NCBI RefSeq assembly: GCF_000151665.1
Contig: NW_013171820.1
Span: 91,093-155,092, forward strand
DNA: 64,000 bases
From: Blastocystis hominis
Taxonomy: Eukaryota > Sar > Bigyra > Opalinata > Blastocystidae
Direction of reading: 5' to 3'
Numbering within the stretch: position 1 is the stretch's first letter; each line of letters begins with the position of its first letter. Below, piece by piece: positions 32,911-44,506 of this stretch. The translations under genes were made by a program, and so were the position numbers. The notes beneath the pieces were generated by a model, which ran no database searches, was not told the origin of the DNA, and worked only from the letters and a program-made list of their open reading frames with translations.

Positions 32911-34207
32911 ATCGTATTATTCCTTCATAATCCGCATCAACTCTTCCATTTCTACACATCAATCCATTCCACCAACAATCACCATCCGGATCATCTTCCT
33001 CCTCCTCCTCCTCTTCTTCTTCTTCCTCTTCCTCTTCATTTTCATTTTCATTTTCATTTTCATTTTCATTTTTCTCTTCATTCTCTTGTTCATTCTTCAC
33101 TTTCTCCTCCTCCTCCGCTTCTTCTTTTCGTTTTTCTTCGTTCTTCGCTTCTTCCTTCATCCCCGCGGTTATCCCCGTCTCCATCCCCGCGGTTATCTCC
33201 ACCTCTTCCTGCTGCTTCGCCTCCCCCTCCCTTTTTGCCGCCAAAATTTCGGCGCGGGATCGCACATGCAGCTCCGGTCCTTCCCGCGCCCGCTTCGCCT
33301 GATGCCCCGCGGCAAACCGCGAAACGCCCTGCTTCGCCTGCTGCGCCGCGCGCTCCAGTTCCGCGGGGGAGCGCGTTTGGCGGGGCTCGAAGCCGAGCGG
33401 GTCCAGGGACGCGTTGGCGCCGTCGATCACGCGAAGCGGTTTTGCCGCCAAATTTTTGGCGGCAAACGAGGAGGACGAAGTCGCCGCTGACCGCTTGAGG
33501 GACGTGGAAACCGGGGAAACCGGGGAAACGGTGGACATGGAGGTAGGAGGCTTCGCTCCATTTGGTTGAGGTTTAAAGGTGGAAACTGGAGAAACTGGGG
33601 AAACGGAGGTCTGGGACGTGGAAGTGGCGGCGGTGGGGAGGATGTGGAGGAAGGGGCAATTGTCGCCGTTCTTGCAGCATCCCCGCTTGAAAAAGGCGCA
33701 TTCTCTTTGCATGGGCTGCGGCTGGGGCGCGTAGGGATGTGGATAATGGTAGGGATATGGCTTGGGATAGGGTTTGGGATGAGGGGCGGTGGGCTGTGCG
33801 TAACAAGGAACAAAAAACAAAACCAAGGATGTTAAATGAATAAAAGGGCACTCGGGATCGAAACACTCTCCACGGAGGTATTTCACGCAGAGGATATTGA
33901 TATTTCGTACCTTTGGGTTATGACGGAATTTGCAGCTGTCTCCCTACGCAATAGTAAGCAATTCGTTCAAACAGACAAAACCTATCAAACTTACTTTTAA
34001 ACAACCGGTTGTTAAGAAGTACCAGCAATCATGGACTTCCGGTTTCGTTGCTGCCTCTCCATTCGTATCTCCAGTCACAACAGCAGTCGTCTAGGGAAAA
34101 TGAGCTCCTCCACTCCTCAGCAATTATTCCACTCAATCACTTCAAGGAAATTCACTTACACTTTGATCAGAAGGGTTATTATTGGTTGTAGGTGGAAGAT
34201 CAGACAT
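32911..34207 (-). CDS. CCCH zinc-finger RNA-binding protein
   Basis: About 400 residues. Three CCCH fingers: CWYFLTTGCLKGDSCKFRH, CVKYLRGECFDPECPFIH and CAFFKRGCCKNGDNCPFLH. The first is completed only by splicing an upstream exon that starts MSDLPPTTNNN. Fingers two and three are separated by a Pro/Tyr/His-rich linker. The C-terminal half is low complexity: Ser/Thr-Val-Ser-Pro repeats, a region with RQTRSPAELERAAQQAKQ, then long K/E, EN and poly-E runs ending in DDPDGDCWWNG. Such proteins bind AU-rich or other RNA; no orthologue is named. The encoded stop is only 3 bp before the NUF2 ATG, but the octamer predicts an earlier end at 32911 by polyadenylation. Confidence 0.8.
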
Positions 34208-34327
34208 TGCTAGCAATATATCAAATTAAAACAAACCAATCTTGCAGCTACAAAGCCCTATTGTGTAGAGAAAGGCCAAATTTGCCTAAAACTAAGGGGC
34301 CATTTCATCATTTAGGACCCTATTTCT

Positions 34328-34335
34328 AACAAACA
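34328..34335 (-). terminator. TGTTTGTT element of the LARGE-type gene
   Basis: Exact minus-strand octamer 6 nt after the encoded stop of the glycosyltransferase gene. Confidence 0.6.
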
Positions 34336-34341
34336 TAACTA

Positions 34342-36765
34342 TCACTTAGATTTAAAAAATGTATAGGACAAATCTTTAAGATCGTTGCAAATAGGCAAAA
34401 TCTTAGTGTTGTTGCGATAGTAGTTTTTCACTTGGTCCATATACGCGTAACACACAATCGACATATCCGATTTATCTTTTTCCGTATTATACTTATCAAA
34501 AATCTGCCTGTACAGCGAGCTACCTTCAATCCCTTCCCTCATTCTTACTCATGATGAACCACGTCGGTAGCGAAGCCATCGCTCGGCAAATAGAACGAAT
34601 AGCCTTGGAATCGCAAGTGATCTGAATATTGCACTTTATTACACCCATAATTGATAAATCGTTCATCATACAACAGCGTTGAGGCAGAGTTCCGTAGCAT
34701 CATATAACTACGCATTTCACACACTCCATACCATCCATACGGTTCTTGAAATCGAGTCGAATAACAATTCAATCGCATCACCGACCGCGCCGGCGCATCG
34801 ACCCACACTTTCGTTGCATACAACTACACGTAATTCCACACAGTAATATTAAAAAAACATGTGTTCGCGAGAGCGGCTTCTTCAAACTGCATCGCTGCTC
34901 TCGAATGCACTTCCGAAGCTGCAATTTCGTTTTGGGGAAGTATTTATCCGATCTAGTTCGCACTCAACATCCAGTTCTACAGAGCCGCGCACCCGAGCAG
35001 CGATTTGCACTTGTTCAGCATCAACGGACGCTGGATCGAAAACACTGCCGGTACGATCACCGCGGTTTTTTTAGATTGCAGAAGAGAGCGAGGCAGCGAG
35101 CGCAGAACCGTCCGCAGATTCGCTATACTAAAAGTAGAAACGTGGAAGCACGGCTTGGCCACATATCCATATCGAGCATGAGGAAATGCGTGGTGCGAAC
35201 GTTGCGAATCCCGATGTTTCGAAGCAGATTCACGGGGAAATCGTAGTAATCGAGGTCCTGGGGTTCGACGATGTAAAGAATGACGGTGAATTTGAGCGGC
35301 AACCGAAGATCAGCGATCGTCTGCGTGGCGTTCGCGATAGCGTTTGCATTGATTTTGATGGTGGCGATGAGAAATCCATTCCACCGCTCTGCGAAGTAGT
35401 GCAGAAAGGGAATGCGATCGATTCTACGCGTCACGCCACGAAGGGAGCGGAACGTCGCTGTGGTCACGATCGTCACGTCCATTTTTTTCGAAGCGATTTC
35501 GCTCCAGTCTGTGTGTCACTCAAACAAAACAAAAGAAAAACCTTCGCCGCGGAACTCGTAGTCCCCACAGGACTGCGAGCCCACACAGCGAAGACAGCGC
35601 GGGCAAAGCCCCTGCTTCTCGCGCGCGGGAAGAATCGGACCGAACCATTCCTTGTGTTCTTGGCGCACTTCAATCAACCATTTGCATTAAACTCTACGGT
35701 ACGCTTCGCGTTGTCGCATCGATTTCGTGCGCACGACTTTGTCATGGCGGGAAAATCTAGTCACTCAGAAGCAGAAGCAGAAGGAGAAACGGAGTGTAGG
35801 CTCTGGCTCCCCGCGGGGAACTGGGAAGGGAGCCCAGCGACTGCAGGTTCAGTGACGAAAATATGGGGTAAAAATGTCGCTTGCCCTGGACGTCGATGAA
35901 ACGCCCTTCCAATCCTGGCGAATCGGTGGCGTTCGATGGAAGAGAATGATCGGAAGAAGAAGAAGAAGAAGAAGAAGAAGCAATCAATGAGTTGGATGTT
36001 GGATTGAATGAATTGATCGGGTTTTGAATGGATGGAGAGGAGGGTAGGGGAGAAGGAGTCGGAAGGGACTGTGTGGGAGCAATGGAAAGAAGTGGATACA
36101 AGAGAGGGTGAAGAATCTATGGAGGAAGAAGGCGATGATGAAGATGAAGATGGCGATGGCGATGGCGATGGCGATGTTGGTTTCAATGAAGAGAAAGAAA
36201 AGGAAGAAGAAGAAGAAGAAGGGTCCAAATTGATGGACTTTGATGTCGTAGGTAAACTCCCAGACTGAGAGGCCTTTGAAGAAGGAACGAAAAAAGGTTC
36301 AGGCTTCTTCGTTGATTGGTTGGCTGACCACATGATCGATTCTTTGTTTGCGAAAGAGTGGTTAGGCTCTTGAGACGGTTTGGAGGTTGTAGAACGAAAT
36401 CCAGGAGGAACAAAACGAGCAAAACCCAAGGGTGTTTGTTTTGGCCCAAGAACTGGATGTTCTTGTAACTGACTAGTCTCTGAATGGTTTGATTCCGATC
36501 GTAGATTGATAGTAGGATTCTTAGAGATAGAAGAGAAAGTTGCGTTAAAAATGGAAACTTTCACTGGTTTTGAACTAAAATTCGAACTAATCATAAGGAA
36601 TGAAACTGAATTGCACAGAAAAGAACCATCTTCAGATGGCAATACAGTAGAACTAGTTGTTTGCGTGTTCATAATGTTGCAAACTGGGAAATAATACCGA
36701 GAAAACAAATAGAATTTTGGAAAAACCCTACACAAAAACAATGGTACAAAACCAAAACTCAGCAT
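34342..36765 (-). CDS. LARGE-type (GT49-like) Golgi glycosyltransferase
   Basis: A type II membrane protein of about 730 residues. The N-terminal anchor is MLSFGFVPLFLCRVFPKFY. A long Ser/Pro-rich stem (about 36700-35900) has sequons (NFS, NAT, NHS, NQS) and a poly-Ser run from AGA/TCT triplets. The catalytic domain begins MDVTIVTTATFRSL, then YDFPVNLLRNIGIRNVRT, the DxD site HFLMLDMDMWPS, VIVPAVFSIQ, FPKTKLQL and YDERFINYGCNKVQYSDHL with the closing LPSDGFATDVVHHD. This order matches the Glyco_transf_49 domain of LARGE/B4GAT1. A 31-nt intron at about 36085-36115 explains the frame switch in the stem. The acceptor is unknown. Splicing of the first 100 nt is unsure. Confidence 0.8.
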
Positions 36766-37073
36766 ATCGAATGTTTCCAAAGACCAACATAGAAATTAAA
36801 AAAATGCCTAGAATGGTCCGAAACATTTTTCAAAAACACGTTATACACAATACAAATTAACAAATCAGAATCGCGGTAATGACAATCTGATCTAAAGTCT
36901 TTGAGAATACTGCGATAATGCAGATTCGAATCGATGCAGTTTGGGATGAGGTTTTTAAACACAACATAATAGTAATGTCTTTGGAAATCAAAGTTGACAC
37001 AATGAATCAGTGTATTCACTTAATAATACCAATTACAACATAGAAAAGAATGGTTCCATTTCCCATTTATTTC
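36766..37073. other. Divergent promoter, glycosyltransferase / Hsp70-like
   Basis: About 310 AT-rich bp between two divergent start codons. A minus-strand 86-codon ORF (36759-37019) has no recognisable motif and probably is chance. Confidence 0.4.
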
Positions 37074-38972
37074 ATGACTGAAGATCAGGACATTGTGATA
37101 GGAATCGATTTGGGAACAAGTACGACGTCGGCAGCAATTTTCCGAAAGGGCAAGCTCGAAACGATGCGGTTTGCGACTCAATCGAAGATAAACTCGACTG
37201 TTACGTTCAAAGGGTCTGAGATACAAGTGGGTATCGATACGACTAGCAGTTATGCTCGTTCAGGAGTAACGGTGTATGAAACAAAGCGATTGATTGGAAG
37301 GAAGTTTTGCGATATTCAAAAAGAGATAGAAAGTAATAAATGGAGTTTTGAAGTAGTTGAAGGAAAAGATGGCATGGCTGCCATCAAAGTGCCAAATCAA
37401 TCAAATCCCGAAGAAAAACCTCGGATTGTATCTCCTGAAGAAGTGGCATCATACATTCTGCTGGAAGTGAAAAAGCAAGCTGAAAAATATTGTGGCTGTA
37501 CTATCAAGCATTGTATTATTACGTGCCCTGTTATTTTTGATGCGTTGCAGCGTAAAGCAACCATGGAGGCTGGGTATCTCGCTGGTTTTGATATTGTGGA
37601 ATTGATAACCGAACCGTGCGCTGCGGCAGTCGCCTATGCTCTGCGATTCGACCCAAACCCCGACAAAGAACATCATTATTTGGTGTACGACCTAGGTGGC
37701 GGAACGTTTGATGTTTCGGTGGTGAAGCGGAGCAAAAACACGTTCCGAGTGATCCGAACGGGAGGCGACGACCATCTGGGCGGAAAGGACGTGGATCTGA
37801 AGCTGATGGCAGCAGTGGAAGAGCGAATGGAGAACACCAGTTTGAAACTGAAGAAAAACGGCAAACTGTTATTCAAAATGCGTAGTAAGCAAGCGAAAGA
37901 GTCTCTCTCGGAGGTGGACTCGGTCACGCTGGATCTCGATTTTACGAGTGAAGAAGCGGAAGAAATGACCATCACTTCTTCTTATTTGAGTTATTTGGCC
38001 ACCTCTCTCATCGAACAAACCCTCGAAATTGTCTTGAACGTGCTTCATGCTTGCTCCCCACCCTTAGAACCTTCCGACATCGATTTTGTTTTCTTGATGG
38101 GAGGATCCACCCGCTTACGAATCGTTCACTCCAAACTTTCCACTCTCTTCTCAAAGGAACGCATCGTGGTGGATGTCCGCGATCTTGTGGACACGGGCAT
38201 TGCGCAGGGCGCTTTGCTCATCGCCGAAGGCAACCAATCATCGCATGCCACACAACCCGATCGCTATTATGCGGGAAATCCCGTTCCCTCGCTCAAAATA
38301 TTCGATATTTGCCCACAAGCCATTCGGATCGCATGCGAAGAAAACACATTCATGGTCATTCCGGAACAGACCCCGATGGGAGTGCCGCGATCGATTCGAT
38401 TGGTTCCTCTATCGAACTCGCACAAGTACACGGACATTCGGATTTATATGGGCAATTCGGAGCAGTGGAAACTCGATCGGTTTTTGGGAACGGTGCGAAT
38501 TCCGATTCGGCAGAATGTTTCTTCGGTGGCCCAGACGCTGGATGTGAAAATGACATTGCTGAACTGGGAGGAAATTGATGTGGAGGTGGAATGTGAGTTT
38601 GATCATAAACGGTACCACTCTGTTGTCACAATGGGGCTTAACAGGCGAAACAAGTTAGATCTAACGGAGCTGCGGGCTCAAAACACACTTCGCGACACCA
38701 TCTCTTCGAATGGGAAGGATTTGAAAAACAGGATCGCGGAGCTGTGCGATAAGTGCCGAGAGGTTCTACCGTCGGGTGACTCCTTGCGTCAAGAAGTGGA
38801 TGTTCTCAACCAGATGGCTATCAATAAGCATTTGTCGAATAAAGAGCTCGAGAGTATTCTGAGTCGTATACGTGAAATATTAGCGAATCATTCTTGCTTT
38901 TCTTGTTGGAAACAGGTTTTGATGATGATCAAAGACCACTATACGCGCATTAGAATCATTGTTTCATCATAG
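37074..38972 (+). CDS. Divergent Hsp70-like chaperone (1)
   Basis: An intronless frame of 632 residues from MTEDQDIVIGIDLGTSTTS. Actin-fold ATPase motifs are present: phosphate-1 IGIDLGTSTTSA, connect-1 ELITEPCAAAVAYAL, phosphate-2 LVYDLGGGTFDVSV, adenosine FVFLMGGSTRL. The second connect motif is altered (DTGIAQGALL instead of DEAVAYGAA). A substrate-binding beta domain (VIPEQTPMGVPRS) and a short helical lid follow. The terminal EEVD of cytosolic Hsp70 is absent, and there is no signal peptide. It aligns only loosely with canonical Hsp70s, so it is a lineage-specific or Hsp110/SSB-like member; substrate unknown. Lack of introns contrasts with nearly all neighbours. Confidence 0.85.
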   Translation: MTEDQDIVIGIDLGTSTTSAAIFRKGKLETMRFATQSKINSTVTFKGSEIQVGIDTTSSYARSGVTVYETKRLIGRKFCDIQKEIESNKWSFEVVEGKDGMAAIKVPNQSNPEEKPRIVSPEEVASYILLEVKKQAEKYCGCTIKHCIITCPVIFDALQRKATMEAGYLAGFDIVELITEPCAAAVAYALRFDPNPDKEHHYLVYDLGGGTFDVSVVKRSKNTFRVIRTGGDDHLGGKDVDLKLMAAVEERMENTSLKLKKNGKLLFKMRSKQAKESLSEVDSVTLDLDFTSEEAEEMTITSSYLSYLATSLIEQTLEIVLNVLHACSPPLEPSDIDFVFLMGGSTRLRIVHSKLSTLFSKERIVVDVRDLVDTGIAQGALLIAEGNQSSHATQPDRYYAGNPVPSLKIFDICPQAIRIACEENTFMVIPEQTPMGVPRSIRLVPLSNSHKYTDIRIYMGNSEQWKLDRFLGTVRIPIRQNVSSVAQTLDVKMTLLNWEEIDVEVECEFDHKRYHSVVTMGLNRRNKLDLTELRAQNTLRDTISSNGKDLKNRIAELCDKCREVLPSGDSLRQEVDVLNQMAINKHLSNKELESILSRIREILANHSCFSCWKQVLMMIKDHYTRIRIIVSS

Positions 38973-38997
38973 TTCGGTTTCTTTGTAAACGATAAAC

Positions 38998-39893
38998 ATG
39001 CGATTCTCTTACTTGCTTACTCTCCTGTTGTTTGCGATTCTCTGTCTTGCTGCTGTACATATCCTTTTCGTGCGTGTGAACGTGTGTTCCTTCATTTTGA
39101 ACCTGTGTATGCTCAAGAGGATGTTGACGCTGTCGATACCCCTGCCGAAGGTGACGATATTGACGATATTCTTGATGCCACGATTGAAGAACCCGAGGAG
39201 GCTGACGACGACATTAACTACGAAGCAGACGAGGAGGAACCTCTGGCGATCAAGCCTTTGAGACTGTTCACGCATCCCCTTACTGACATTCCTGAGCCTT
39301 CCTCTGATATCGAAGTGAGCTACAAGGTGCTGACTGGTAAGCATTGTGGAGCCTGTATCATGTGTTCAGAAGACTATGCCCTCACCGAGCCTATTCGTGT
39401 GATTGTGAATCTGAAGAACAACGGAGTGACTGTGTACAACGTTACGGATTGCATGGGCTCTCTGAACGATGTGGATGATTTCTCTCACTACCGCCAGAAC
39501 GTAATCGTGTGTAGCTCCTAGTTGAGTTGTAGTTCACGGAGCGCAATTTCAACAGCACTTTGTACCCTGGCTATGAGATGAACTTTTTGTATGTGTTCGG
39601 CATCTACGACTTCATCGATCCTGCTGAATACCAGCTCGCTCTGACCATTTTCTACGAGACGGACAGTGATTACTACGCCTCCACCTTCCTCAACGAGACC
39701 ATCGAGGTGGTCGATCACAGCCGTGTGATGGACTTCCAGATGTGCGTTGTTTGGCGAATGAATGAAGCGTAGGATGACGATTATCGCGTTCTTCTTGGCG
39801 CTGGGGTTCTTCGGCTACAAGTACATGACATCGTCGAATGGAAGAAGAGCGAGCGTTTCGGTCAGCGAGGGTAAGAAGAAGAAGCAGCAGTAA
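38998..39893 (+). CDS. SSR1: Translocon-associated protein alpha (TRAP-alpha/SSR1)
   Basis: About 256 residues. A signal peptide (MRFSYLLTLLLFAILCLAA) is followed by an intron of about 60 nt. The lumenal N-terminus is strongly acidic (EEPEEADDDINYEADEEEP), then the beta-sandwich: IRVIVNLKNNGVTVYNV, FNSTLYPGYEMNFLYVF, YQLALTIFYETDSDYYAS, FLNETIEVVD. The membrane helix (MMTIIAFFLALGFFGYKYM) and a K-rich cytosolic tail come after a 31-nt intron. This is the TRAP-alpha layout; TRAP assists Sec61 translocation and N-glycosylation at the ER. Unusual is a lumenal KHCGACIMC cluster. Only 25 bp separate it from the upstream Hsp70-like stop. Confidence 0.85.
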
Positions 39894-39937
39894 AGGAGGA
39901 GACGAAGAGATATGTGGGTTTCTCGGTTGGTATGGCG

Positions 39938-39945
39938 TGTTTGTT
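39938..39945 (+). terminator. TGTTTGTT element of TRAP-alpha
   Basis: Exact octamer 44 nt after the TAA and 48 nt before the separase ATG. Confidence 0.6.
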
Positions 39946-39993
39946 TGAAAGAGAGCACTATACTTTTATTGAGATTGTTGATGAGGTGAGCGA

Positions 39994-42900
39994 ATGAGTG
40001 CTTCTGCGTGTACGGGAAGAGATTGTCTATTTGCATACGTACAGTTCGCTCTGGAGCCTTCTTCGGCGATGGACATTATAGAAGCCATTCGAATTGCGAA
40101 GCATGGTGCAAGTGGGAAGTAGGGATTATTGGCGAGAGCGATTGGTAGAGAGCTGACATTGTTGACGAGTGTGGAGCAGCACTTGAGTCTGAAGATTCAT
40201 TCGAGAGAAAGGGAAGAGTATAGTGCATTGTTGGCATCGATTGTGATGGATAAGGAGTATCACCTGCATTACTACAATTTGCTGCGACTCTTGTATTTTT
40301 ATTCTTGATATTGATATATATACTGTTTAGCTACTCGTTGTGTCTCAAACAATTGGAAACAGCCGACCTCTCCCTTTACACCTTTTTCTCCAAGCAGATG
40401 CTCCTCTTCGATCTTTTCCGCCGTGTCGATGCATCCATCTACCAAAAATACACCACTCGCTTTTCCTCCTTGCTCTGGAATCTCTGTGTGACTCTACTCG
40501 GCAGAAAGGAAACCAATCCCCTCGTTTATTCCATTGCCGCATCCAGTTTGTTGATGGCCCTCACCGTCTCCCAATCCAACCCACAAGCCAAATCCTGCCA
40601 ATTCGACTCCATTCTCGACCGACTTTTCTCCGTTTCCACTTCCTCCTACTCCAAAAATCCTGCCTTTTTCCCCCTGGCCCGCGTCTTCCAATTCATTCAT
40701 TCCACGTTTCCACACTTGATCCCATCCCCCGACCCCACCCGGGAGTTTCGTTTCCTCTTCTATTGGTCGCGGCTGGAACCGTCGCTTCCCCCGTGGAAAT
40801 CGAAAGTCAACGAAATCACGCGCAGTTCTAACAAACAAGTTCGTTAAGCGTAGCGCTCAACACGCAGCCCAGTTCGGTTCTCTATCTGCAGAAAGTCATC
40901 GCGTACATGAAGGAAATCGAGGATCTCATGGGCGTTTCCAATTGGTGGAAACTCGCGATTCCACGAATGGAACACAATCTCGCCAATTCGAGGCGAATTC
41001 TCCAGAGAATCGTGGAAACCGGGGAATCGATCGGAGTTTCCACAGTTTCCACGGTATTTTTGGAGTTGTGGCACTATTTGAATTCCTTCATCAAAAACGT
41101 TTGGATTTCTGGAATTCCTGGAATCTAGTTGTTCTCGGCCATCAAACAGCACGCTTCCCACCCACCACCACCACCACCAATAGTAGGAGCAGCAGCACCA
41201 GTAGTAGCACCAAAAGTAGCACCACCAATCACAACACCAATGGTAACAACACCAATGGTAACAGCGCCAATAACAGCGTCAATAACAGCGTCAATAACAT
41301 CACAAATAACATCACAAATAACAACACCCATAGTAACAACACCATCAATAGCCTCCTTGGCGGTCGAGGGCGCTTCGTTCTTACACTGGGCTTTGTGCTG
41401 CTATTCGAAATGCTGCGAAGCGAACCACCCAAAAAACAACGAATTTCGGAACCTTCGAAATCGAATTCGATACCTCTCCCTGCGCCGCTACGTCGCCTCC
41501 GTGCTGCCCTGCGTCGAGATCCCCGCGGAACTCATCCGCTCCATGATGAAACTCCCCGAATGGGATTGGAATTCGATGGAACTCCAGGAGGTTTTTTTCC
41601 GCGGAACGAGTCAATGGATAGATGAAACTCCTCAGTAACGCCCTGTTCAACGCCAGCCAATCGAATCCCCCCAACGAACTTCTTTTAGAATGTTCGCTGG
41701 ACCTTCTGGAAACCGTTTTGCGCTATTCCAAAAATCGGGCCGAAATTGAGAATTCCAGAATTATCCCCAAATTCTGTCTGCTGCGCGGATGGGCCCATCA
41801 GCGCGGGGATGCGGACAGAACCGCGGAAATCAGCCAGCGGTTGATGGTGTGGTCAAACGAGCGAAGATTCGTCAAAGAATTCTGCAAGATGGCAAAAAAA
41901 GCCGTGATTTTTGCCATAAACAAAGTGATTTGTAGAATTGGGACGCGCGGCGTTTCTTCGCAAAAATTGACGAAATTCGGGACGATTTTTGGAAATGCGA
42001 TTATTTGGCCTATTTTCTCCACCTGGAACACAGTTCCTGGATTCCCTTTTCCCCGCCTTTTTTGACTCCGTTTCTCGGTTTCTACGATTCTCCGAAGGTG
42101 GAAAAGGCGTTGGATGAATCGCTGAAAAAGGCCCTTTTTTTGGATCGTGGAAACTTCTCGGACGAAACGAATCCCCCCCTGGGGGCGTTTCATCCTTCGA
42201 AAGAACATTCTTTTTTCTGTTTTGTGTCGGATGAAACGTTCTGCGAGTTGCAGCGGCTTCTGCAGCGCAACGAATTTCCAAAAATCGTGGCGATTTTGAA
42301 GGCGTTGGTGCCCTCCATCTACCAAAAATCGGTCGAATTTTTGGAAGATGCAAAATGGAAGGAATTTTTGGAGTTGGAATATTGGATGCTTTTTTTGTCA
42401 ATTTCGTGCTGTTTTTTGGAATTGTACAAATATGGCTTCTATTATTTGACAAAAGTAGGCGCTATTTTTGGAATTCCGATGGAATAGAGTTTCGAATTGT
42501 TCAAAAAGACGCTGTTTTCTGGAATGACAAAAATCGTGGAGATTTTGATCATCCAATTTTTGGCCCTTTCGGGAGATTCTTCGCTGCGTTCTGCCATTCC
42601 AGAAATCCCCCCGAATTTTGATTTCGTTTCGTCCCTCCAATCCACCCTTCTTTTTTCTCCAAAAATCGCCCCGAATTCTGTCATGGGTCAATTGCGTGCC
42701 CTAATTCTGGACTATTTTTGCATCTCCAAGGAAGGGAGTTTCATTCCGTTACACGTGAAACGGTCGGCGTTACTGTGGGAAGCGAAACGCCAGAATTCGT
42801 TCGAAGTGTTGGACGAGGCGATGAGTTTAAATTACAAGGCCGAATTCGATCGAATGGGGAGAGAAAAAATAGTCCCGAATTTTGGAAATGTGGATATTCG

Positions 42901-44506
42901 ATGGATTATCGTGGAAATCGCGTATGACAAAAATAGTGGTGTTTTTTGCATTGGCAGAAAAAGTGGTCAGGATGAAACGCCCACGATTGTGTTTCCTCCG
43001 AGTGAAATAGTGTCGAAAATTGGAGTGATTGTGGAATCCTTTGAAACCCTCCTTCATGATAATGATGAATCATTTTTCGTTCCTCCAGAATCCAAAAATA
43101 ATCCCGATTTTGTGAAAAAATGGTGGGAGGAGAGAAAACGAATTGATTCTGGAATGGCAAAAATAGTCCAGAAATTGTACAGGGAGGTGTTTGCTCCCTA
43201 TTCATTTCTCTTTAAACAGTGGAAACGTGGAAACGAAATCGAGGAAATCATTCGAGAAATCATGCAATGCATCGATTGCTTTTCACCGATCGTTTCCACG
43301 TTTCTCCACTGCAATGAAACGCCCCTAACCACCGAATCCTTTGAATCTTTTCTTCCCCTGTTGGGAGTTTCATCCATTCAACCGGTTTCCCCTTTACTAC
43401 TCCAAAAATACAACCGATTTTTGCTGAATCATGGCGACAAAATCGATTTGATTTTGGTTTTGTCGCCCTCTCTTCAGAACCTTCCCTTCGAATCCATGCC
43501 TTGTTTCTCCGTTTCCACTCATTCCACCATTTCCATTTATCGCCATTTCTGTCTTCAGAGCATTTCCGACTGCGCTCTCCCGCGGGAGAGCGTCACTCTT
43601 CGCCAGGGACACTACGTTTTGAACATATCCTCCAATCCAACGATGCGTTCGAATCGAATTCCTTCACTTGCAGCCTTCAGGCGATCTGCTGAAGACGGAA
43701 TCGAAGCTTCTGCCCGTGCTGCTGCAGTTGGAGCAGTTCGGATGGACGGGAAAAGTCCGCAGCGCGCCGAGCACGGAGTTCGTTTTGTAGTGTTCGATGG
43801 AATTCGATCATGCAGAGAGTCGTTTCTTCATTCAGGGTATTTGTATATGGGCCATGGATCCGGCTCGGCGTATTGCAGCAACGAATCGATGTTGGAAGGC
43901 CCGGCGATCCGCGCGGTTTCCTTCCTGTTGGGATGCTCGTCGGTGCGGTTGGGAACGTTGAAGCCGGCGCAGAGCGCGAGAGAGGAGAAGGGAGAGAAGG
44001 GCGGAGAGGGAATAGGGAATGAGCTACAGAGCGGAATGAATACAGAAAAGGATTTGAAAAGTGTAATGGAAATAGAAAAGGATTCAAAGAATGCAGTGGA
44101 AATAGAAAAGGATTCAAACAACAAACAAACTTCACAACCCATCCAATTCACACAATCTTCCAACCCATCTTCTTTATCATCTTCTTTAACTTCCTCACCT
44201 TCATCCTTCTCTCCTCCTTCTCCTTCTCTCTCCTTTTCTCTCCCTCGCATCGACACCGTTCTCTACTACCTCCTCAAGCAAGCCCCCGCCGTCGTCGGCT
44301 GTCTCTGGGACGTCAGCGACGGCGACCTCGACCGCATCACCCACAGCCTCCTCTCTCACTTCCTCCAAACAAACAAAGAATACGATCTTTCCCAACTCAC
44401 TACCAAAGCGCGCGCCGCCAGCCTTCTTCACTCCCTCGTCGGCGCCGCCGTCGTCGTCTACGGCCTCCCTACATCGTGCCGCATGGCCTCCAACCCGCCT
44501 CTTTAG
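39994..44506 (+). CDS. ESP1: Separase (C50 cysteine protease)
   Basis: About 1,400 residues. The N-terminal two thirds is helical (HEAT/TPR-like) with little motif content. It includes a tandem-repeat insert (41165-41360). The C-terminal protease domain shows IDLILVLSPSLQNLPFES, the catalytic His in YLYMGHGSGSAYCS and the catalytic Cys in AVSFLLGCSSVRLGTL, then VVGCLWDVSDGDLDRITHSLL. This His/Cys dyad with the GCSS and WDV(S/T)D signatures is typical of separase, which cleaves cohesin at anaphase. A low-complexity acidic/Ser loop sits between Cys and WDVSD (about 43975-44240). NUF2, another mitotic gene, is in this window. The stop TAG overlaps the stop of the convergent C2H2 gene. Confidence 0.9.
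41165..41360 (+). repeat. 15-bp coding minisatellite in separase
   Basis: After a (CCA)n run encoding PPPPPP, degenerate 15-bp units encode repeated TTPMV, TTPMV, TAPIT, TASIT, TSQIT steps. The insert is Thr/Ile/Pro-rich, probably disordered, and has no counterpart in separases known to me. Confidence 0.75.
44368..44375 (-). terminator. TGTTTGTT element serving the C2H2 gene
   Basis: Exact minus-strand octamer about 128 nt past the C2H2 stop, lying inside separase coding sequence. It could be chance, but no nearer candidate exists. Confidence 0.35.

Noticed and set aside
32873-33498. Plus-strand poly-Phe/Leu and Pro/His ORFs of about 205 codons
   Set aside because: Antisense of the Glu/Asn-rich tail of the CCCH gene.
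36759-37019. 86-codon minus ORF as a gene
   Set aside because: AT-rich spacer between divergent promoters, with no motif and no splice partner found.
40834-40841. Minus-strand octamer inside separase
   Set aside because: No minus-strand gene precedes it; it lies within a 29-nt separase intron.
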